Shown piece by piece: positions 27,443-37,637 of a DNA stretch of 64,000 nucleotides (positions are counted from its first letter, which is position 1; each line of letters begins with the position of its first letter). Source of the stretch: Herbidospora yilanensis. Lineage in GTDB: Bacteria > Actinomycetota > Actinomycetes > Streptosporangiales > Streptosporangiaceae. Location of the stretch: the NCBI RefSeq assembly GCF_001570565.1, contig NZ_BBXE01000013.1, positions 824,984 through 888,983 of the forward strand, read 5' to 3'. The notes beneath the pieces were generated by a model. That model saw nothing but the letters and a program-made list of their open reading frames with translations, made no database searches and was not told the DNA's origin. The position numbers were made by a program, and so were the translations under genes.

Positions 27443-27925
27443 TCAGGAGTTCAGCACCTCGTCGAGCAGGGCTTCCGCTTTGTCCTCGTTGGTCTTCTCA
27501 GCCAGGGCGAGTTCGCTGACCAGAATCTGCCGAGCCTTCGCAAGCATCCGCTTCTCACCTGCGGAGAGTCCACGCTCGCGGTCGCGGCGCCAGAGGTCCC
27601 GAACCACTTCGGCCACCTTGTTGACGTCACCGGACGCGAGCTTCTCAAGGTTCGCCTTGTAACGACGCGACCAGTTGGTGGGCTCTTCCGTGTGAGGCAT
27701 GCGCAGGACGTCGAAGACCCTTTCAAGGCCCTCCTGCCCGACCACATCGCGCACGCCGACGAGCTCCGCGTTCTCCGCAGGCACCTGGACGGTGAGGTCG
27801 CCCTTGTCGACCTTCAGTACCAGGTAGGTCTTTTCCTCACCCTTAATCGTCCGAGTGGTGATGGCTTCGATCCGAGCAGCCCCGTGATGGGGGTAGACGA
27901 CCGTGTCGCCGACCTGGAAAGTCAT
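27443..27925 (-). CDS. carD: CarD-family transcription factor
   Basis: A 160-residue RNA polymerase-binding regulator. The N-terminal RNAP-interacting Tudor-like domain starts [19 protein letters not shown] and includes [21 protein letters not shown]. The C-terminal helical DNA-binding domain contains [32 protein letters not shown], with the Trp that contacts the -10 bubble edge. In mycobacteria CarD stabilises open promoter complexes and is essential. ATG 27925 is preferred over the 16-codon-longer frame. It leads the operon with ispF. Confidence 0.95.
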   Translation of the reverse strand: MTFQVGDTVVYPHHGAARIEAITTRTIKGEEKTYLVLKVDKGDLTVQVPAENAELVGVRDVVGQEGLERVFDVLRMPHTEEPTNWSRRYKANLEKLASGDVNKVAEVVRDLWRRDRERGLSAGEKRMLAKARQILVSELALAEKTNEDKAEALLDEVLNS

Positions 27926-28179
27926 GTGACAAGTACCCCTTCCGCTGTACTCCAGGGTACCACGCGCCAACACTCTCCCGGAACAGTGAAATCACCATAA
28001 CTGCAGGTCAAAGCCTCATTTTGGGACTTGACAAGAGCTCTACTGTGTGAATCGGGCCGTCCGACAGGCGGGATGACCTGCGTCTGAAGTGTTCCCGGGG
28101 CGGTTATCGGACGGGCCTGCCACGCCGATATGGTGATCCCCGCATACGATCGCGCGCGTTAGCAAGGAGATTCTCGACC

Positions 28180-28776
28180 GTGACCACGACCAGCCGCAGG
28201 GTGATCGCCATCGCCGCGTTTCTGGCCGCCGCCCCCGCGCTGGCCGCGTGTGGCGCCGGGACCGACGCGAACACCAACAAGCCCTACGCGCCGACCGAGT
28301 CCCAGGTTCTCATCCGCGACGGGCAGTACGGCGTCAACGGCATGAAGGTCAGCCAGGCATACATGCTCGGCCCCGACCCGGGCGGTCAGATCCCCGCCGG
28401 CGGCACCGTCCCGCTCTACCTGTCGCTCACCAACGACGGCACGGCGCCCGACGTCCTGACCGCCGTCACCCCCGACCCCAACGCCGCCACGGCGGCCCAG
28501 GGCGGCGGCGTGCAGCTCCCCGTGGGCACCCTCGTCCACACGGGCACCGGCGCGACCCCGCAGATCCAGATCCAGGGTGTGAAGGCGGCCCTGCGCGGCG
28601 GCGAGAGCATCCCGCTGACGCTCAAGTTCCAGAACGCGGGCGAGATCACCATGGTCGTCCCGGTCATCACCCGCAACCGCGAATACGCGACCCTCCCCCC
28701 GGTCCCCGGCGCCGTCCCGGCCCCGCCCAAGCCGTCCCCCACGGCCACCGCGACCGGCGAGTCGTCGGGCCACTGA
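28180..28776 (+). CDS. Putative lipoprotein of the phoRP/carD region
   Basis: A 198-residue exported lipoprotein. The signal peptide ends in lipobox LAAC (ALAACGAG). The mature part is a cupredoxin-like/PCuAC-like beta-sandwich (ESQVLIRDGQYGVNGMKVSQAYML, GGTVPLYLSLTNDG, GGESIPLTLKFQNAGEITMVVPV) followed by a proline-rich tail. I do not see the Met/His copper set of PCuAC proteins, so metal binding is unsure. A homologue is common at this position between phoP and carD in Streptomyces. GTG 28180 has AGGAGA nine bases upstream. A 12-bp hairpin follows. Confidence 0.7.
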   Translation: MTTTSRRVIAIAAFLAAAPALAACGAGTDANTNKPYAPTESQVLIRDGQYGVNGMKVSQAYMLGPDPGGQIPAGGTVPLYLSLTNDGTAPDVLTAVTPDPNAATAAQGGGVQLPVGTLVHTGTGATPQIQIQGVKAALRGGESIPLTLKFQNAGEITMVVPVITRNREYATLPPVPGAVPAPPKPSPTATATGESSGH

Positions 28777-28784
28777 GCCTCCCG

Positions 28785-28814
28785 CCGACCGGCCGTCTCC
28801 GCACGGCCGGTCGG
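28785..28814 (+). terminator. Hairpin after the lipoprotein gene
   Basis: A 12-bp stem, 28785-28796 with 28803-28814 (loop CTCCGC), nine bases after the stop. The remaining bases to phoP (to 29021) hold no supported gene. Confidence 0.7.
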
Positions 28815-29021
28815 CATCGCGCGGACCCATCACGACCCACTCCGACAGGCACCCGCGCGTTGCGGCGCCGGGCACGGCGGCCGAGGAGCGCCGGGTGATC
28901 GGCCGTCGCCGGTGCGGCGGGCGGGGTCCGGGTGGGCGGAGCCGTAACGGAGGGAAGATCTTCATACGGACGCATGGCCGACCCGCGCGTCTTCGCACGG
29001 GCCGGCGGAGCCGAGGGGGTC

Positions 29022-29710
<689 letters not shown>

Positions 29711-29714
<4 letters not shown>

Positions 29715-30886
29715 GTGGCCGCCTCCAGGGGAGTTGACGTTGTGCGGGGTGTGGCGACCGCGACCCCGCCGAACGCGGGGAGGCGGAGAGTGAAGGTCGA
29801 GCCGGAGCCTTCCTTGCTCCAGACCGACACCTCGCCGCCGTGGGCGACGGCGACGTGTTTGACGATGGCCAGGCCGAGGCCGGTCCCGCCGGTCGAGCGC
29901 GAGCGGGCCGCGTCGACCCGGAAGAAGCGCTCGAAGATGCGTTCCTGGGCGCTCTCGGGGATGCCGATGCCCTGGTCGCTGATGCTGATCTCGACCGAGT
30001 CGCCGGCCGGGCGGGCGCTGACCACGACCCGGGTGTGCTCGGGGCTGTAGGCGACCGCGTTGTCGATCAGGTTGCGCAGGGCGGTGACGAGCAGTTCGTC
30101 GTCGCCCCAGATGTTGAGGCCGCCGGTGCCGCCGGCGACCAGCGTGATGTCCTTCGACGCCGCCTTGGTGCTGCAACGGTCGATGGCCTCATGGACCGCC
30201 TCGTCGACCGGGACCGGCTCCGGGGTCGGGATCTCCTCGGCGCCCTGGATGCGGGACAGGGTGATCAGGTCCTGGATGAGGTAGGTGAGGCGGGCCGCCT
30301 CGTGCTGCATGCGGCCGGCGAAGCGGGTGACCGCCTCGGGGTCGTCGGCGGCGTCCTGGATCGTCTCGGCGAGCAGGCTGAGCGCGCCCACCGGGGTCTT
30401 GAGCTCGTGGCTGACGTTGGCGACGAAGTCGCGGCGGACCGCCTCGACGCGGAGCCGGTCGGTCTGGTCTTCGGCCAGCACCAGCACCTGGCCGGTCGAG
30501 CCCAGCGGGGCGACGCGGACCGCGAAGGAGGTCGACTCCTGGCCGAACTTGCGGCCGGAGGTCTCGATCTCGCCCTCGCGGATCTCCCCGTCGCGGCGGA
30601 CCTTGCGGGCCAGCGCGAGCAGTTCGGCCGAGATGAGGGTGTCGCCGCGGACCAGGCCGTAGGCGCGGGCGGCCGAACTGGCCCGCAGGACGCGGTCTTC
30701 CCTGTCGAGCACGACCGCCGAGGACGGGAGCACCGCCAGGAGCGAGGCCACTCCCGGCGACAGGGTCTCCTCGGGCGGGGAATCGGGCACCGAAGCGGGT
30801 TCGGACTGCCGCCGGATCGCCAGCATGACGAGGGTGCCCACCAGGAACCCACCCATCGCGGCAAGACTCGCCAGCAACTCATTCAC
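29711..30886 (-). CDS. phoR: Sensor histidine kinase PhoR
   Basis: A 391-residue kinase. One N-terminal membrane helix is followed by a PAS-like domain (SSAVVLDREDRVLRASSAA). The HisKA box VANVSHELKTPVGALSLLAE carries the phosphorylated His. The ATPase region has the N box (LRNLIDNAVAYS), G1 (ISDQGIGIP), and G2 (STGGTGLGLAIVKHVAVAHGG). It transfers phosphate to PhoP, its coupled downstream gene. GTG 30886 is the first start after the divergent PHO-box region. Confidence 0.93.
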
Positions 30887-30958
30887 GCTTCGATGCTAGG
30901 TGGGAATGCCCCTGTTCCTTACGGCCGTATGCCGACTGACCATGGCCTTTCCGAAAGA

Positions 30959-30991
30959 GTTCACTTTCTGGTCGGAGATCGTTCACGAAGC
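30959..30991 (+). promoter_or_regulatory. PHO box (PhoP-binding direct repeats) in phoR-phoU intergenic region
   Basis: Three 11-base units run GTTCACTTTCT, GGTCGGAGATC, GTTCACGAAGC. The first and third match the GTTCACC-like consensus of actinomycete PHO boxes and are exactly 22 bases apart; the middle is degenerate. It lies between the divergent phoRP and phoU genes, as in Streptomyces. Confidence 0.75.
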
Positions 30992-31010
30992 GACGATTAC
31001 CGTGACGGGC

Positions 31011-31661
31011 ATGCGCGACGCCTATCATGACGAGCTGGACAATCTCACCATCAAGCTGGTCGAGATGACCCGCCTGGTTCGCTCGGCCATGTCCCGGGCC
31101 ACCACGGCCCTGCTTGACGCCGATCTTCACCTCTCCGAGAGTGTGATCTCTCAGGACGAGGAGGTCAACCGGCTGTACGCCGAGGTCGAGACCTCCATCT
31201 ACGAGCTGATGGCCACCCAGCAGCCCGTCGCGGTCGACCTCCGCACGGTCATCACCGCGCTGCGCATGGCCGCCGACCTTGAGCGCATGGGCGACCTGGC
31301 CGAGCACATCGCCAAGATCGCCCGGATGCGCCACCCCGAGTCGGCCATCCCGGCCGAGCTCCGCGACACCATCGTCGAGATGGACCAGATCGCCGAGCGC
31401 CTGATCACCAAGACCGGCACCTGCATCGCCACCCGCGACGTCGAACTCTCCAAGGAGCTCGAAGCCGACGACGACGCGATGGACATCCTGCACCGCCGCC
31501 TGTTCCGCGTCCTGCTGTCGCCGAACTGGAGCCACGGCATCGAGGCCGCGATCGACATCACCCTGGCGGGCCGCTACTACGAGCGTTACGCCGACCACGC
31601 CGTCCGCGTCGCCCGTGACGTGGTCTACCTGGTCACCGGCTCCCGCGACGGCGAGGAGTAA
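31011..31661 (+). CDS. phoU: Phosphate-signalling regulator PhoU
   Basis: A 216-residue all-helical protein with two PhoU repeats. Metal-binding-type motifs are visible in each repeat: ALRMAADLERMGDLAEHIAKIA and ITLAGRYYERYADHAVRVARDVVYLVTG. PhoU damps PhoR signalling when phosphate is abundant, usually by linking it to the Pst transporter. Start ATG 31011 (MRDAYHDELD) matches the family; the longer frame runs through the PHO box and is rejected. A bidirectional terminator follows. Confidence 0.93.
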   Translation: MRDAYHDELDNLTIKLVEMTRLVRSAMSRATTALLDADLHLSESVISQDEEVNRLYAEVETSIYELMATQQPVAVDLRTVITALRMAADLERMGDLAEHIAKIARMRHPESAIPAELRDTIVEMDQIAERLITKTGTCIATRDVELSKELEADDDAMDILHRRLFRVLLSPNWSHGIEAAIDITLAGRYYERYADHAVRVARDVVYLVTGSRDGEE

Positions 31662-31667
31662 CAAAAC

Positions 31668-31702
31668 AAAGATCCCCGGCCCTCGGGGGGCCGGGGATCT
31701 TT
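31668..31702. terminator. Bidirectional terminator between phoU and gpmA
   Basis: A 14-bp stem (AAAGATCCCCGGCC with GGCCGGGGATCTTT) with A- and T-rich flanks lies between two convergent genes. Confidence 0.9.
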
Positions 31703-31728
31703 CATGACCAGACCTGGACTCGGCCGGG

Positions 31729-32466
31729 CTACTTGCCCTGGTTCGCTACTGCTTCGATGGCTGCCGCCGCCGCCTCGGGGTCGAGGTAGCCCGAGCTGAC
31801 CGGCTTGTAGTCGGCGTCGAGTTCGTAGCGCAGGGGGATGCCGGTGGGGATGTTCAGGCCGGCGATGTCGGCGTCGCTGATGCCGTCGAGGTGCTTGACC
31901 AGGGCGCGCAGGGAGTTGCCGTGGGCGACCACCAGGACGGTCTTGCCCGCGGCGAGCTGCGGGACGATCGAGTCGTACCAGTAGGGCAGCATGCGGTCGA
32001 CGACGTCTTTGAGGCACTCGGTCTTGGGGCGGAGTTCCTTCGGCAGGCCCGCGTAGCGGACGTCGGCGAACTGGGAGAACTCGTCGTCGTCGGCGATGGG
32101 GGGCGGCGGGGTGTCGTAGGAGCGGCGCCAGAGCATGAACTGCTCGTCGCCGAACTCGGCGCGGGTCTGCGCCTTGTCCTTGCCCTGGAGGGCGCCGTAG
32201 TGGCGCTCGTTGAGCCGCCACGACCGCTCGACCGGGAGCCAGAGCAGGTCGGCCGCCTCCAGCGCCAGGTTGGCGGTCCGGATCGCGCGGGTCAGCAGGG
32301 ACGTGTGGACCACGTCGGGGCGTACGCCCGCCTCAAGCAGCAGCCGGCCGCCGCGCGCGGCCTCCTCCTCACCGGCAGCCGAGAGGTTGACGTCGACCCA
32401 GCCCGTGAACAGGCCCTTGACGTTCCATTCGCTCTCGCCGTGCCGGAGCAATACCAAAGTCGCCAT
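31729..32466 (-). CDS. gpmA: 2,3-bisphosphoglycerate-dependent phosphoglycerate mutase
   Basis: A 245-residue glycolytic enzyme interconverting 3- and 2-phosphoglycerate. The phospho-His motif is [12 protein letters not shown]. The other family elements are [43 protein letters not shown], and the second catalytic His in [24 protein letters not shown] 32466 (MATLV) fits the family start. It lies 24 bases after the YbjN gene start region on the same strand and convergent with phoU. Confidence 0.95.
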   Translation of the reverse strand: MATLVLLRHGESEWNVKGLFTGWVDVNLSAAGEEEAARGGRLLLEAGVRPDVVHTSLLTRAIRTANLALEAADLLWLPVERSWRLNERHYGALQGKDKAQTRAEFGDEQFMLWRRSYDTPPPPIADDDEFSQFADVRYAGLPKELRPKTECLKDVVDRMLPYWYDSIVPQLAAGKTVLVVAHGNSLRALVKHLDGISDADIAGLNIPTGIPLRYELDADYKPVSSGYLDPEAAAAAIEAVANQGK

Positions 32467-32490
32467 GACCGGCATCTTAGTGGTGGACGG

Positions 32491-32976
32491 TTAACGCTCC
32501 GGGTCGGCGAAACGGGCGAAGGCCTGCAGATTGGCAGTCGACTCCCCGCGTTCGAGCCGCCACTCCCACTCGCGCCTGATCGAGGTCGCGAAGCCGATCT
32601 CCAGGGCCGGGTCGAACAACTCGTCGGCGTAGGTGAGCACGCAGCCGAGCAGCCGGTCGACCTCGGCCTCGGTGACGCCCTCGTGGGGGATCCGGCCGAC
32701 GAGGTGGACGTCGCCCCGGTGGTCGAGGGCGAAGTGGACGCCGTACATCGACCCGTTCTTGGACAGGAGCCAGCGGTAGAACTCCTGGTGGTTCTCGTCG
32801 GGGCCGCGGCAGAAGAACGCCTCGATGTTGAGCGCCTGCTCGTCGACGACCAGCCAGGCCATCGTCTGGAGTTTGTGGGTGCCGGGGAGCTTCACCAGGT
32901 AGGAGCCGGTGCGGGGGCTCTCGTAGGTCAGTTCCATCGACCTGAGGGCCGCTTCGATCACGGCGGGGACGTTCAT
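32491..32976 (-). CDS. YbjN-domain protein
   Basis: A 161-residue protein of the YbjN family, a type-III secretion chaperone-like fold. Markers are [48 protein letters not shown] and [22 protein letters not shown]. YbjN proteins are linked to stress and motility, but the molecular role is not known. ATG 32976 overlaps the mshA stop (ATGA), so it is translationally coupled to mycothiol synthesis. The same arrangement occurs in other actinomycetes. Confidence 0.85.
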   Translation of the reverse strand: MNVPAVIEAALRSMELTYESPRTGSYLVKLPGTHKLQTMAWLVVDEQALNIEAFFCRGPDENHQEFYRWLLSKNGSMYGVHFALDHRGDVHLVGRIPHEGVTEAEVDRLLGCVLTYADELFDPALEIGFATSIRREWEWRLERGESTANLQAFARFADPER

Positions 32977-34238
32977 CGGGCGGCCGCCACGGGCAGGAGC
33001 TGGCTCATCGCTCCGGTATACACCTCCACGAGCCGCGCCGCCGTGGCCTGCCAGCCGAACGCCGCGGCGTGGCGGATCGCGCCCTCGGCGAGGAAGCCCC
33101 GCCAGACGGGGCGGTCGAGCAGCCCGGCCAGGGCGGTGGCCCATTCGGCGGGGTCGTGACCGTCGACCAGCAGGCCGGAGACGCCGTCCTCGACGGCGGT
33201 GCGCAGCCCGCCGACCGACGCGGCCACGACGGGGGTGCCGCACGCCTGCGACTCCAGGGCGACGAGGCCGAACGACTCGTTGTGGGAGGGCACGACCGTG
33301 ACGTCGGCGGCCCGGTACCAGTCGGCCAGCTCGGGCTGCGGGCACGGCGGCGCGAGGTGGACCAGATCGGTGATCCCCAGTTCGGCGGCCACGTCGGTGA
33401 GGAGGGACGGCCGGGCCAGTCCGTTGCCGCTCGGGCCGCCGACGCAGGCCACCACCAGGCGGTCCCTTAACGCGGGGTTGTCGGCGACCATCTGGGCGGC
33501 GGCCCGCAGCAGCACGTCGGGGGCCTTCAGCGGCTGGATGCGGCCGACGAACAGCAACACGTGGGCGTCCTGCGCCAGGCCCAGCCGGTGGCGGGCGGCG
33601 CCCTTGGACGCGGGCTGGAACACCTGGAGGTTGACCCCGGGGTTCACCACGCTGACGCGGGCGGGCGGGGCGGCGTACAGGGAGATGAGCTCTTCGGCCT
33701 CGGCGGCGGTGTTGGCGACCAGGCGGTCGGCCACGTCGACGACCTGTTCCTCGCCGAAGACGCGGGCCGGCGGTTCGGGGCGGTCGCCCTCGGCCAGGAG
33801 CAGGTTCTTGACCTTGGCCATGGTGTGCATGGTGTGCACGAGCGGCACGCCCCAGCGCTCCTTGGCCAGCCAGCCGACCTGGCCCGACAACCAGTAGTGG
33901 GAGTGGATGACGTCGTAGCGGCCGGGCTCGTAGATCGCCTCGGTGCGCAGCACGCCCGACAGGAACGCGCACATCTGGCCGGGCAGGTCGGAGCGGTCGA
34001 GCTCCTCGTAGGGGCCGGCGGTGACGTGGCGTACGGAGACGCCCGGCGCGAGTTGCGCGATCGGGGGCAGGTCGCGCGACGTCTGCCTGGTGAAGATCTC
34101 GACCTCGACGCCGAGGTCGGCCAGCCGTTTGGCGGTCTCCACGATGTAGACGTTCATGCCGCCCGCGTCGCCGGTTCCCGGCTGATCGAGCGGTGACGTG
34201 TGCATGCTGATCGTCGCGACCCGGTTCACCCGACGCAC
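32973..34238 (-). CDS. mshA: D-inositol-3-phosphate glycosyltransferase (mycothiol synthesis)
   Basis: A 421-residue GT4 enzyme transferring GlcNAc from UDP-GlcNAc to 1-L-inositol-1-phosphate, the first step of mycothiol synthesis. Diagnostic segments are [66 protein letters not shown], and the nucleotide-sugar motif [26 protein letters not shown] 34238 has GGAGGTGG five bases upstream. The open frame continues far upstream but is antisense to the SDR gene and is ignored. Confidence 0.95.
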   Translation of the reverse strand: MRRVNRVATISMHTSPLDQPGTGDAGGMNVYIVETAKRLADLGVEVEIFTRQTSRDLPPIAQLAPGVSVRHVTAGPYEELDRSDLPGQMCAFLSGVLRTEAIYEPGRYDVIHSHYWLSGQVGWLAKERWGVPLVHTMHTMAKVKNLLLAEGDRPEPPARVFGEEQVVDVADRLVANTAAEAEELISLYAAPPARVSVVNPGVNLQVFQPASKGAARHRLGLAQDAHVLLFVGRIQPLKAPDVLLRAAAQMVADNPALRDRLVVACVGGPSGNGLARPSLLTDVAAELGITDLVHLAPPCPQPELADWYRAADVTVVPSHNESFGLVALESQACGTPVVAASVGGLRTAVEDGVSGLLVDGHDPAEWATALAGLLDRPVWRGFLAEGAIRHAAAFGWQATAARLVEVYTGAMSQLLPVAAAR

Positions 34239-34310
34239 CCGAACCACCTCCAAACAACGACTAACCATGACACTCAGCCCAGGATTCCCGCTCTCACTAG
34301 GATTGCGACC

Positions 34311-35048
34311 ATGACGAAAACAGCCGTGGTCACGGGGGCCAGCAGCGGAATCGGTGCCGCGACGGCCCGCAGGCTGGCGAAGGAGGGCTTCCGCGTTGTG
34401 GCGGCCGCCCGCCGCCGCGACCGGCTCGACGAACTGGCCGCCGAGCACCCGGGAATCGTCCCGATGACCCTCGACGTCACCTCGCAGGAGTCCGTCGACG
34501 CCTTCAACGCGGCCGTCCCGACGGTCGACGTGCTGGTCAACAACGCGGGCGGCGCGGTCGGCCTCGAACCGGTCGCCTACGGCCTGCTCGACGACTGGCG
34601 CCAGATGTACGAGGTCAACGTCCTGGGCGCCCTCCGGATGACGCAGGCGCTGCTGCCGAAGCTGGTCTCCAGCGGCGACGGCGTGCTGGTCATGCTGACC
34701 TCGGTGGCCGGTCTCGTCTCCTACGAGGGCGGCGGCGGCTACTGCGCGGCCAAGCACGGCCAGACCTCCATGACCGAGACGCTGCGCCTCGAACTCGTGG
34801 GCGAGCCCGTGCGCATCATCGAGATCGCGCCCGGCATGGTGGAGACCGAGGAGTTCTCGCTCAACCGCTTCCGCGGCGACGCCGAGAGGGCCGCGAAGGT
34901 GTACGAAGGCGTGCCCGACCCCCTGACCGCCGACGACGTGGCCGACGTGATCTCGTTCGCGATCACCCGTCCGGCCCACGTCAACATCGACCGCCTGGTG
35001 ATCCGGCCGCGCGCCCAGGCCGCCCAGCACAAGGTGCACCGCGTGTGA
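34311..35048 (+). CDS. Short-chain dehydrogenase/reductase
   Basis: A 245-residue classical SDR of the YdfG/serine-3-dehydrogenase-like group. It has [20 protein letters not shown] that favours NADP(H), VNNAGGAVG, a catalytic serine in MLTSVAG, and YCAAKHG (Tyr-x3-Lys). The late [15 protein letters not shown] and [15 protein letters not shown] are typical of this subgroup. TAGGAT seven bases before ATG 34311 suggests a leaderless mRNA. Its stop overlaps the methyltransferase start, and it diverges from mshA. The substrate is unknown. Confidence 0.85.
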   Translation: MTKTAVVTGASSGIGAATARRLAKEGFRVVAAARRRDRLDELAAEHPGIVPMTLDVTSQESVDAFNAAVPTVDVLVNNAGGAVGLEPVAYGLLDDWRQMYEVNVLGALRMTQALLPKLVSSGDGVLVMLTSVAGLVSYEGGGGYCAAKHGQTSMTETLRLELVGEPVRIIEIAPGMVETEEFSLNRFRGDAERAAKVYEGVPDPLTADDVADVISFAITRPAHVNIDRLVIRPRAQAAQHKVHRV

Positions 35049-35827
35049 GACCCGTCGGGGCCATCACTCGCGGCACCACCGGCGGCAACCGGCTCCGGCG
35101 GGCCGACCGGTGGCTGGCCGCCGTCCACGAGGGCCTGCTGCGGTCGGCCGCCGACCCGCTGGTGGTCGACCTCGGGTACGGCGCCTCCCCCGTCACCACG
35201 CTGGAGTTGTTCGCCCGGCTCCGGCGGGTGCGGCGCGACCTGGAGGTGGTGGGGGTCGAGATCGACCCGGCGCGGGTGGCGGCGGCGTCGGCGTACCGGC
35301 GGCCCGGCCTGGACTTCCGCCGGGGCGGCTTCGAGATCCCCGGCCGGCCGCCGCTGGTGATCCGGGCCTTCAACGTGCTGCGGCAGTATCCCGAGGCCGA
35401 GGCCTGGCGGCACTGGGAGCTGATGGCCTCCCGGCTGCAGCCCGGCGGGGTGATCGTCGAGGGCACCTGCTCGGAGATCGGCCACCGGGCCGTCTGGGTG
35501 GGCCTCGACCGGACCGGTCCCCGCACGCTCACCTTCGCGGCCCGGTTCGGCGGCGTCGACCGGCCCTCCGACCTGGCCGAACGGCTGCCGAAGACGCTGA
35601 TCCACCGGAACGTGCCCGGGGAGCGGGTGCACGCCTTCCTCACCGACTGGGACCGCGCCTGGGCCATCTCCGCCCCTTTCGGGGCCTACGGGGCGCGGCA
35701 GCGCTGGATCCGGGCGGCGCTCCTGCTGAGGGACTCATGGCCTCTTTACACCTCCGCGCCCTTCGGGGGGACGGCCCGATGGCGGCTCGGTGAGCTGTCC
35801 CTGCCCTGGTCCGCGCTTGTAAGCTGA
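35045..35827 (+). CDS. Class I SAM-dependent methyltransferase-like protein
   Basis: A 260-residue protein. [20 protein letters not shown] resembles motif I of Rossmann methyltransferases, and [16 protein letters not shown] resembles motif II with its acidic residue. [16 protein letters not shown] fits motif III. The catalytic target is unknown. It begins at GTG 35045 inside the SDR stop (GTGA) and is probably co-expressed. It is next to mshA in this strain and in relatives I recall, but no mycothiol role is established. Confidence 0.75.
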   Translation: MRPVGAITRGTTGGNRLRRADRWLAAVHEGLLRSAADPLVVDLGYGASPVTTLELFARLRRVRRDLEVVGVEIDPARVAAASAYRRPGLDFRRGGFEIPGRPPLVIRAFNVLRQYPEAEAWRHWELMASRLQPGGVIVEGTCSEIGHRAVWVGLDRTGPRTLTFAARFGGVDRPSDLAERLPKTLIHRNVPGERVHAFLTDWDRAWAISAPFGAYGARQRWIRAALLLRDSWPLYTSAPFGGTARWRLGELSLPWSALVS

Positions 35828-35845
35828 GGTGTACCCCACCCTCCT

Positions 35846-35876
35846 CTACGAGACGTAGTACTACGCCGGGTAGGCT
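35846..35876 (+). promoter_or_regulatory. BlaI-type operator and -10 of the blaI-M56 operon
   Basis: Two overlapping palindromes, CTACG-AGA-CGTAG (35846-35858) and CGTAGTACTACG (35854-35865), contain the TACTAC/GTAGTA elements of BlaI/MecI operators. TAGGCT (35871-35876) is a -10 seven bases before GTG 35884. Autorepression is the natural reading. Confidence 0.65.
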
Positions 35877-35883
35877 GAATGTC

Positions 35884-36240
35884 GTGAAGGGTCTTGGCGA
35901 GCTTGAGCGCAGCATCATGGACGTTCTGTGGGCGGAGGGTGGTCCGTTGACCGCCCGTGAGGTGGGGCGGCTGATCGCCGATCGCGATCTGGCGCCGACG
36001 ACCGTCATGACCGTGCTCGACCGGCTCACCCGGAAGGGCTTCCTGACGCGGGTCCGCGACGGCCGTGCGTGGCGCTACGAACCGGCCGCGAGCCGTGACG
36101 CCTACATCGCCGAGCTGATGCTGGAGGCCCTCGACATGACCGGAGACCGTTCCGCCGCGCTGACCAGGTTCGCGCAGGCCGTGTCCGGTACCGAGGCCGA
36201 CGTGCTCCGAAAAGCTCTCACGGAGCTGGAGGAGGAGTGA
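35884..36240 (+). CDS. BlaI/MecI/CopY-type transcriptional repressor
   Basis: A 118-residue winged-helix repressor (LGELERSIMDVLWAEGGPLTAREVGRLI, TTVMTVLDRLTRKGFLTRVRDG, then a dimerisation tail). It is coupled to an M56 metalloprotease gene by a GTGA overlap, the classical sensor-protease/repressor pair. A signal sensed by the protease would inactivate BlaI and derepress the operon and distant targets. The operator palindromes lie directly upstream. GTG 35884 is probably a leaderless start. Confidence 0.92.
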   Translation: MKGLGELERSIMDVLWAEGGPLTAREVGRLIADRDLAPTTVMTVLDRLTRKGFLTRVRDGRAWRYEPAASRDAYIAELMLEALDMTGDRSAALTRFAQAVSGTEADVLRKALTELEEE

Positions 36241-37136
36241 TCGCGGCCGTCGCGCTCGCCGCGCTCGCCGCCGTCTGCGCGCTCTCCGCGTGGCGGATGA
36301 CGTCCGTCCGCTGGACCTGGCGTGCCCCCCGGGCCGCCATCGCCCTGTGGCAGGCCCTCGGCCTGACGTGGGGCCTGGCCTCCGTCGGCGCCCTGCTGGC
36401 CTACGCCCTCGAACCGTGGGGGCGCGGCGTGATCCACGGGCTGGTCTATCTGGTCACCCACTGGCGTGAGCCCTCCGGGCTCCAGCGGGTGGGCGCGCTG
36501 GCCGCCGGGCTGGCGCTGCTGACCGTGCTGATGGCCGTGGTCGTGGTGGCCATGGCGCAGACCCTCCAGGCCCGCCGCCGCCACCGCCTGCTGCTGTCGC
36601 TGGTGGCCCGCGACGAGCCGGCGGTGCCCGGCGTTCGGGTGGTCGACCACCCCGGGGCCGCAGCCTACTGCGTGCCGGGGCTGAAGTCGCAGGTGGTGAT
36701 CAGCGAGGGCACGCTGAGCCTGCTCTCGCGCGACGAGCTCGCCGCAGTGCTGGCCCACGAAGACGCCCACGCGCGCGAGCGCCACGACCTGGTGCTGCTG
36801 CCGTTCGCCGCGCTGCGCTGGGTGCTGCCCTGGTCGAAGGTGGTGCGCGACGCCCACGCGTCGGTCGCGCTGCTGGTCGAGATGGCCGCCGACGACCACG
36901 CCCGGCTGCGGGTGCCGCCGAAGCGGCTGGCCACGGCGCTGCTGCGGTTCGGCACGGCCGGGGCGTTCGCCACCCCCCACGGCGCGCTGGGCATGGGCGC
37001 CGAGAACGTGATGGCCCGGGTGAACCGGCTGGTCAAGCCCGGTCCGGCCATGCGCAGGCGCTACCGCTACGGCATCGTCGCCGGAGCCGCCCTGCTGACC
37101 ACGTCGGCGCCCCTTTTGTGGTTCTTGCCCCAGTGA
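36237..37136 (+). CDS. M56-family (BlaR1-like) membrane metalloprotease
   Basis: A 299-residue protein with N-terminal hydrophobic helices, a cytoplasmic protease domain and a final C-terminal helix. The zinc motif reads AAVLAHEDAHARERHD (HEDAH), preceded by AYCVPGLKSQVVISEGTLSLLSRDEL, as in M56 peptidases. It lacks the extracellular penicillin-binding sensor domain of true BlaR1, so the inducer is not a simple beta-lactam sensor. It is coupled to blaI. It likely cleaves or inactivates the BlaI partner on signal. Confidence 0.88.
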   Translation: MIAAVALAALAAVCALSAWRMTSVRWTWRAPRAAIALWQALGLTWGLASVGALLAYALEPWGRGVIHGLVYLVTHWREPSGLQRVGALAAGLALLTVLMAVVVVAMAQTLQARRRHRLLLSLVARDEPAVPGVRVVDHPGAAAYCVPGLKSQVVISEGTLSLLSRDELAAVLAHEDAHARERHDLVLLPFAALRWVLPWSKVVRDAHASVALLVEMAADDHARLRVPPKRLATALLRFGTAGAFATPHGALGMGAENVMARVNRLVKPGPAMRRRYRYGIVAGAALLTTSAPLLWFLPQ

Positions 37137-37196
37137 GTTAGCTATCGTTAACCAGTGCGTTTGCAAATGCATACACGCTCTGGCAGGCTGGGAGAC

Positions 37197-37637
37197 ATGG
37201 AACTCCCGAAGGTCGGCTCGATCGGTGAATACATCCGCGAGCAGCGCACGCAGGCGAAGATCTCGCTGCGCCAGCTCGCGGCCCAGGCCGGGGTGTCCTT
37301 TCCTTACCTCAGCCAGGTCGAGCGGGGAGTGCGCAAGCCGAGCGCCGAGATCCTCAATCAGATCGCCAAGGGTCTGCGGATCTCGTCCCAGGCGCTCTAT
37401 GTGCAGGCCGGTCTGATCGACGAGCGCGAGCCCGAGAGCGACGTCCTGGCCGCCATCAGGGCCGACGTCACGATCACCGGACGGCAGCGCCAGGTTCTGG
37501 TCGACATATACGAGTCGTTCCGCAAGGAGAACAAGGCCGCGGAGAACGAAGGGGCCCAGCCGACGCAACCGGCCGAGCCCCTGGATGCGGCCTCACTTAA
37601 CGGTCACGCCACGTCAGAAGGGTACAACCTGCCATGA
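37197..37637 (+). CDS. XRE-family transcriptional regulator
   Basis: A 146-residue protein. The N-terminal helix-turn-helix is IGEYIREQRTQAKISLRQLAAQAGVSFPYLSQVERGVRKPSAEILNQIAKGL. The remainder is helical and hydrophilic. ATG 37197 (MELPKVGS) has GGGAG two bases away, so it is chosen over the 14-codon-longer frame. It overlaps the HbhA-like start (ATGA) and forms a conserved XRE-hbhA-DUF2516 set, the order I recall from mycobacteria. The inverted-repeat-like TTTGCAAATGCA near 37,160 could be an autoregulatory site. Confidence 0.88.
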   Translation: MELPKVGSIGEYIREQRTQAKISLRQLAAQAGVSFPYLSQVERGVRKPSAEILNQIAKGLRISSQALYVQAGLIDEREPESDVLAAIRADVTITGRQRQVLVDIYESFRKENKAAENEGAQPTQPAEPLDAASLNGHATSEGYNLP

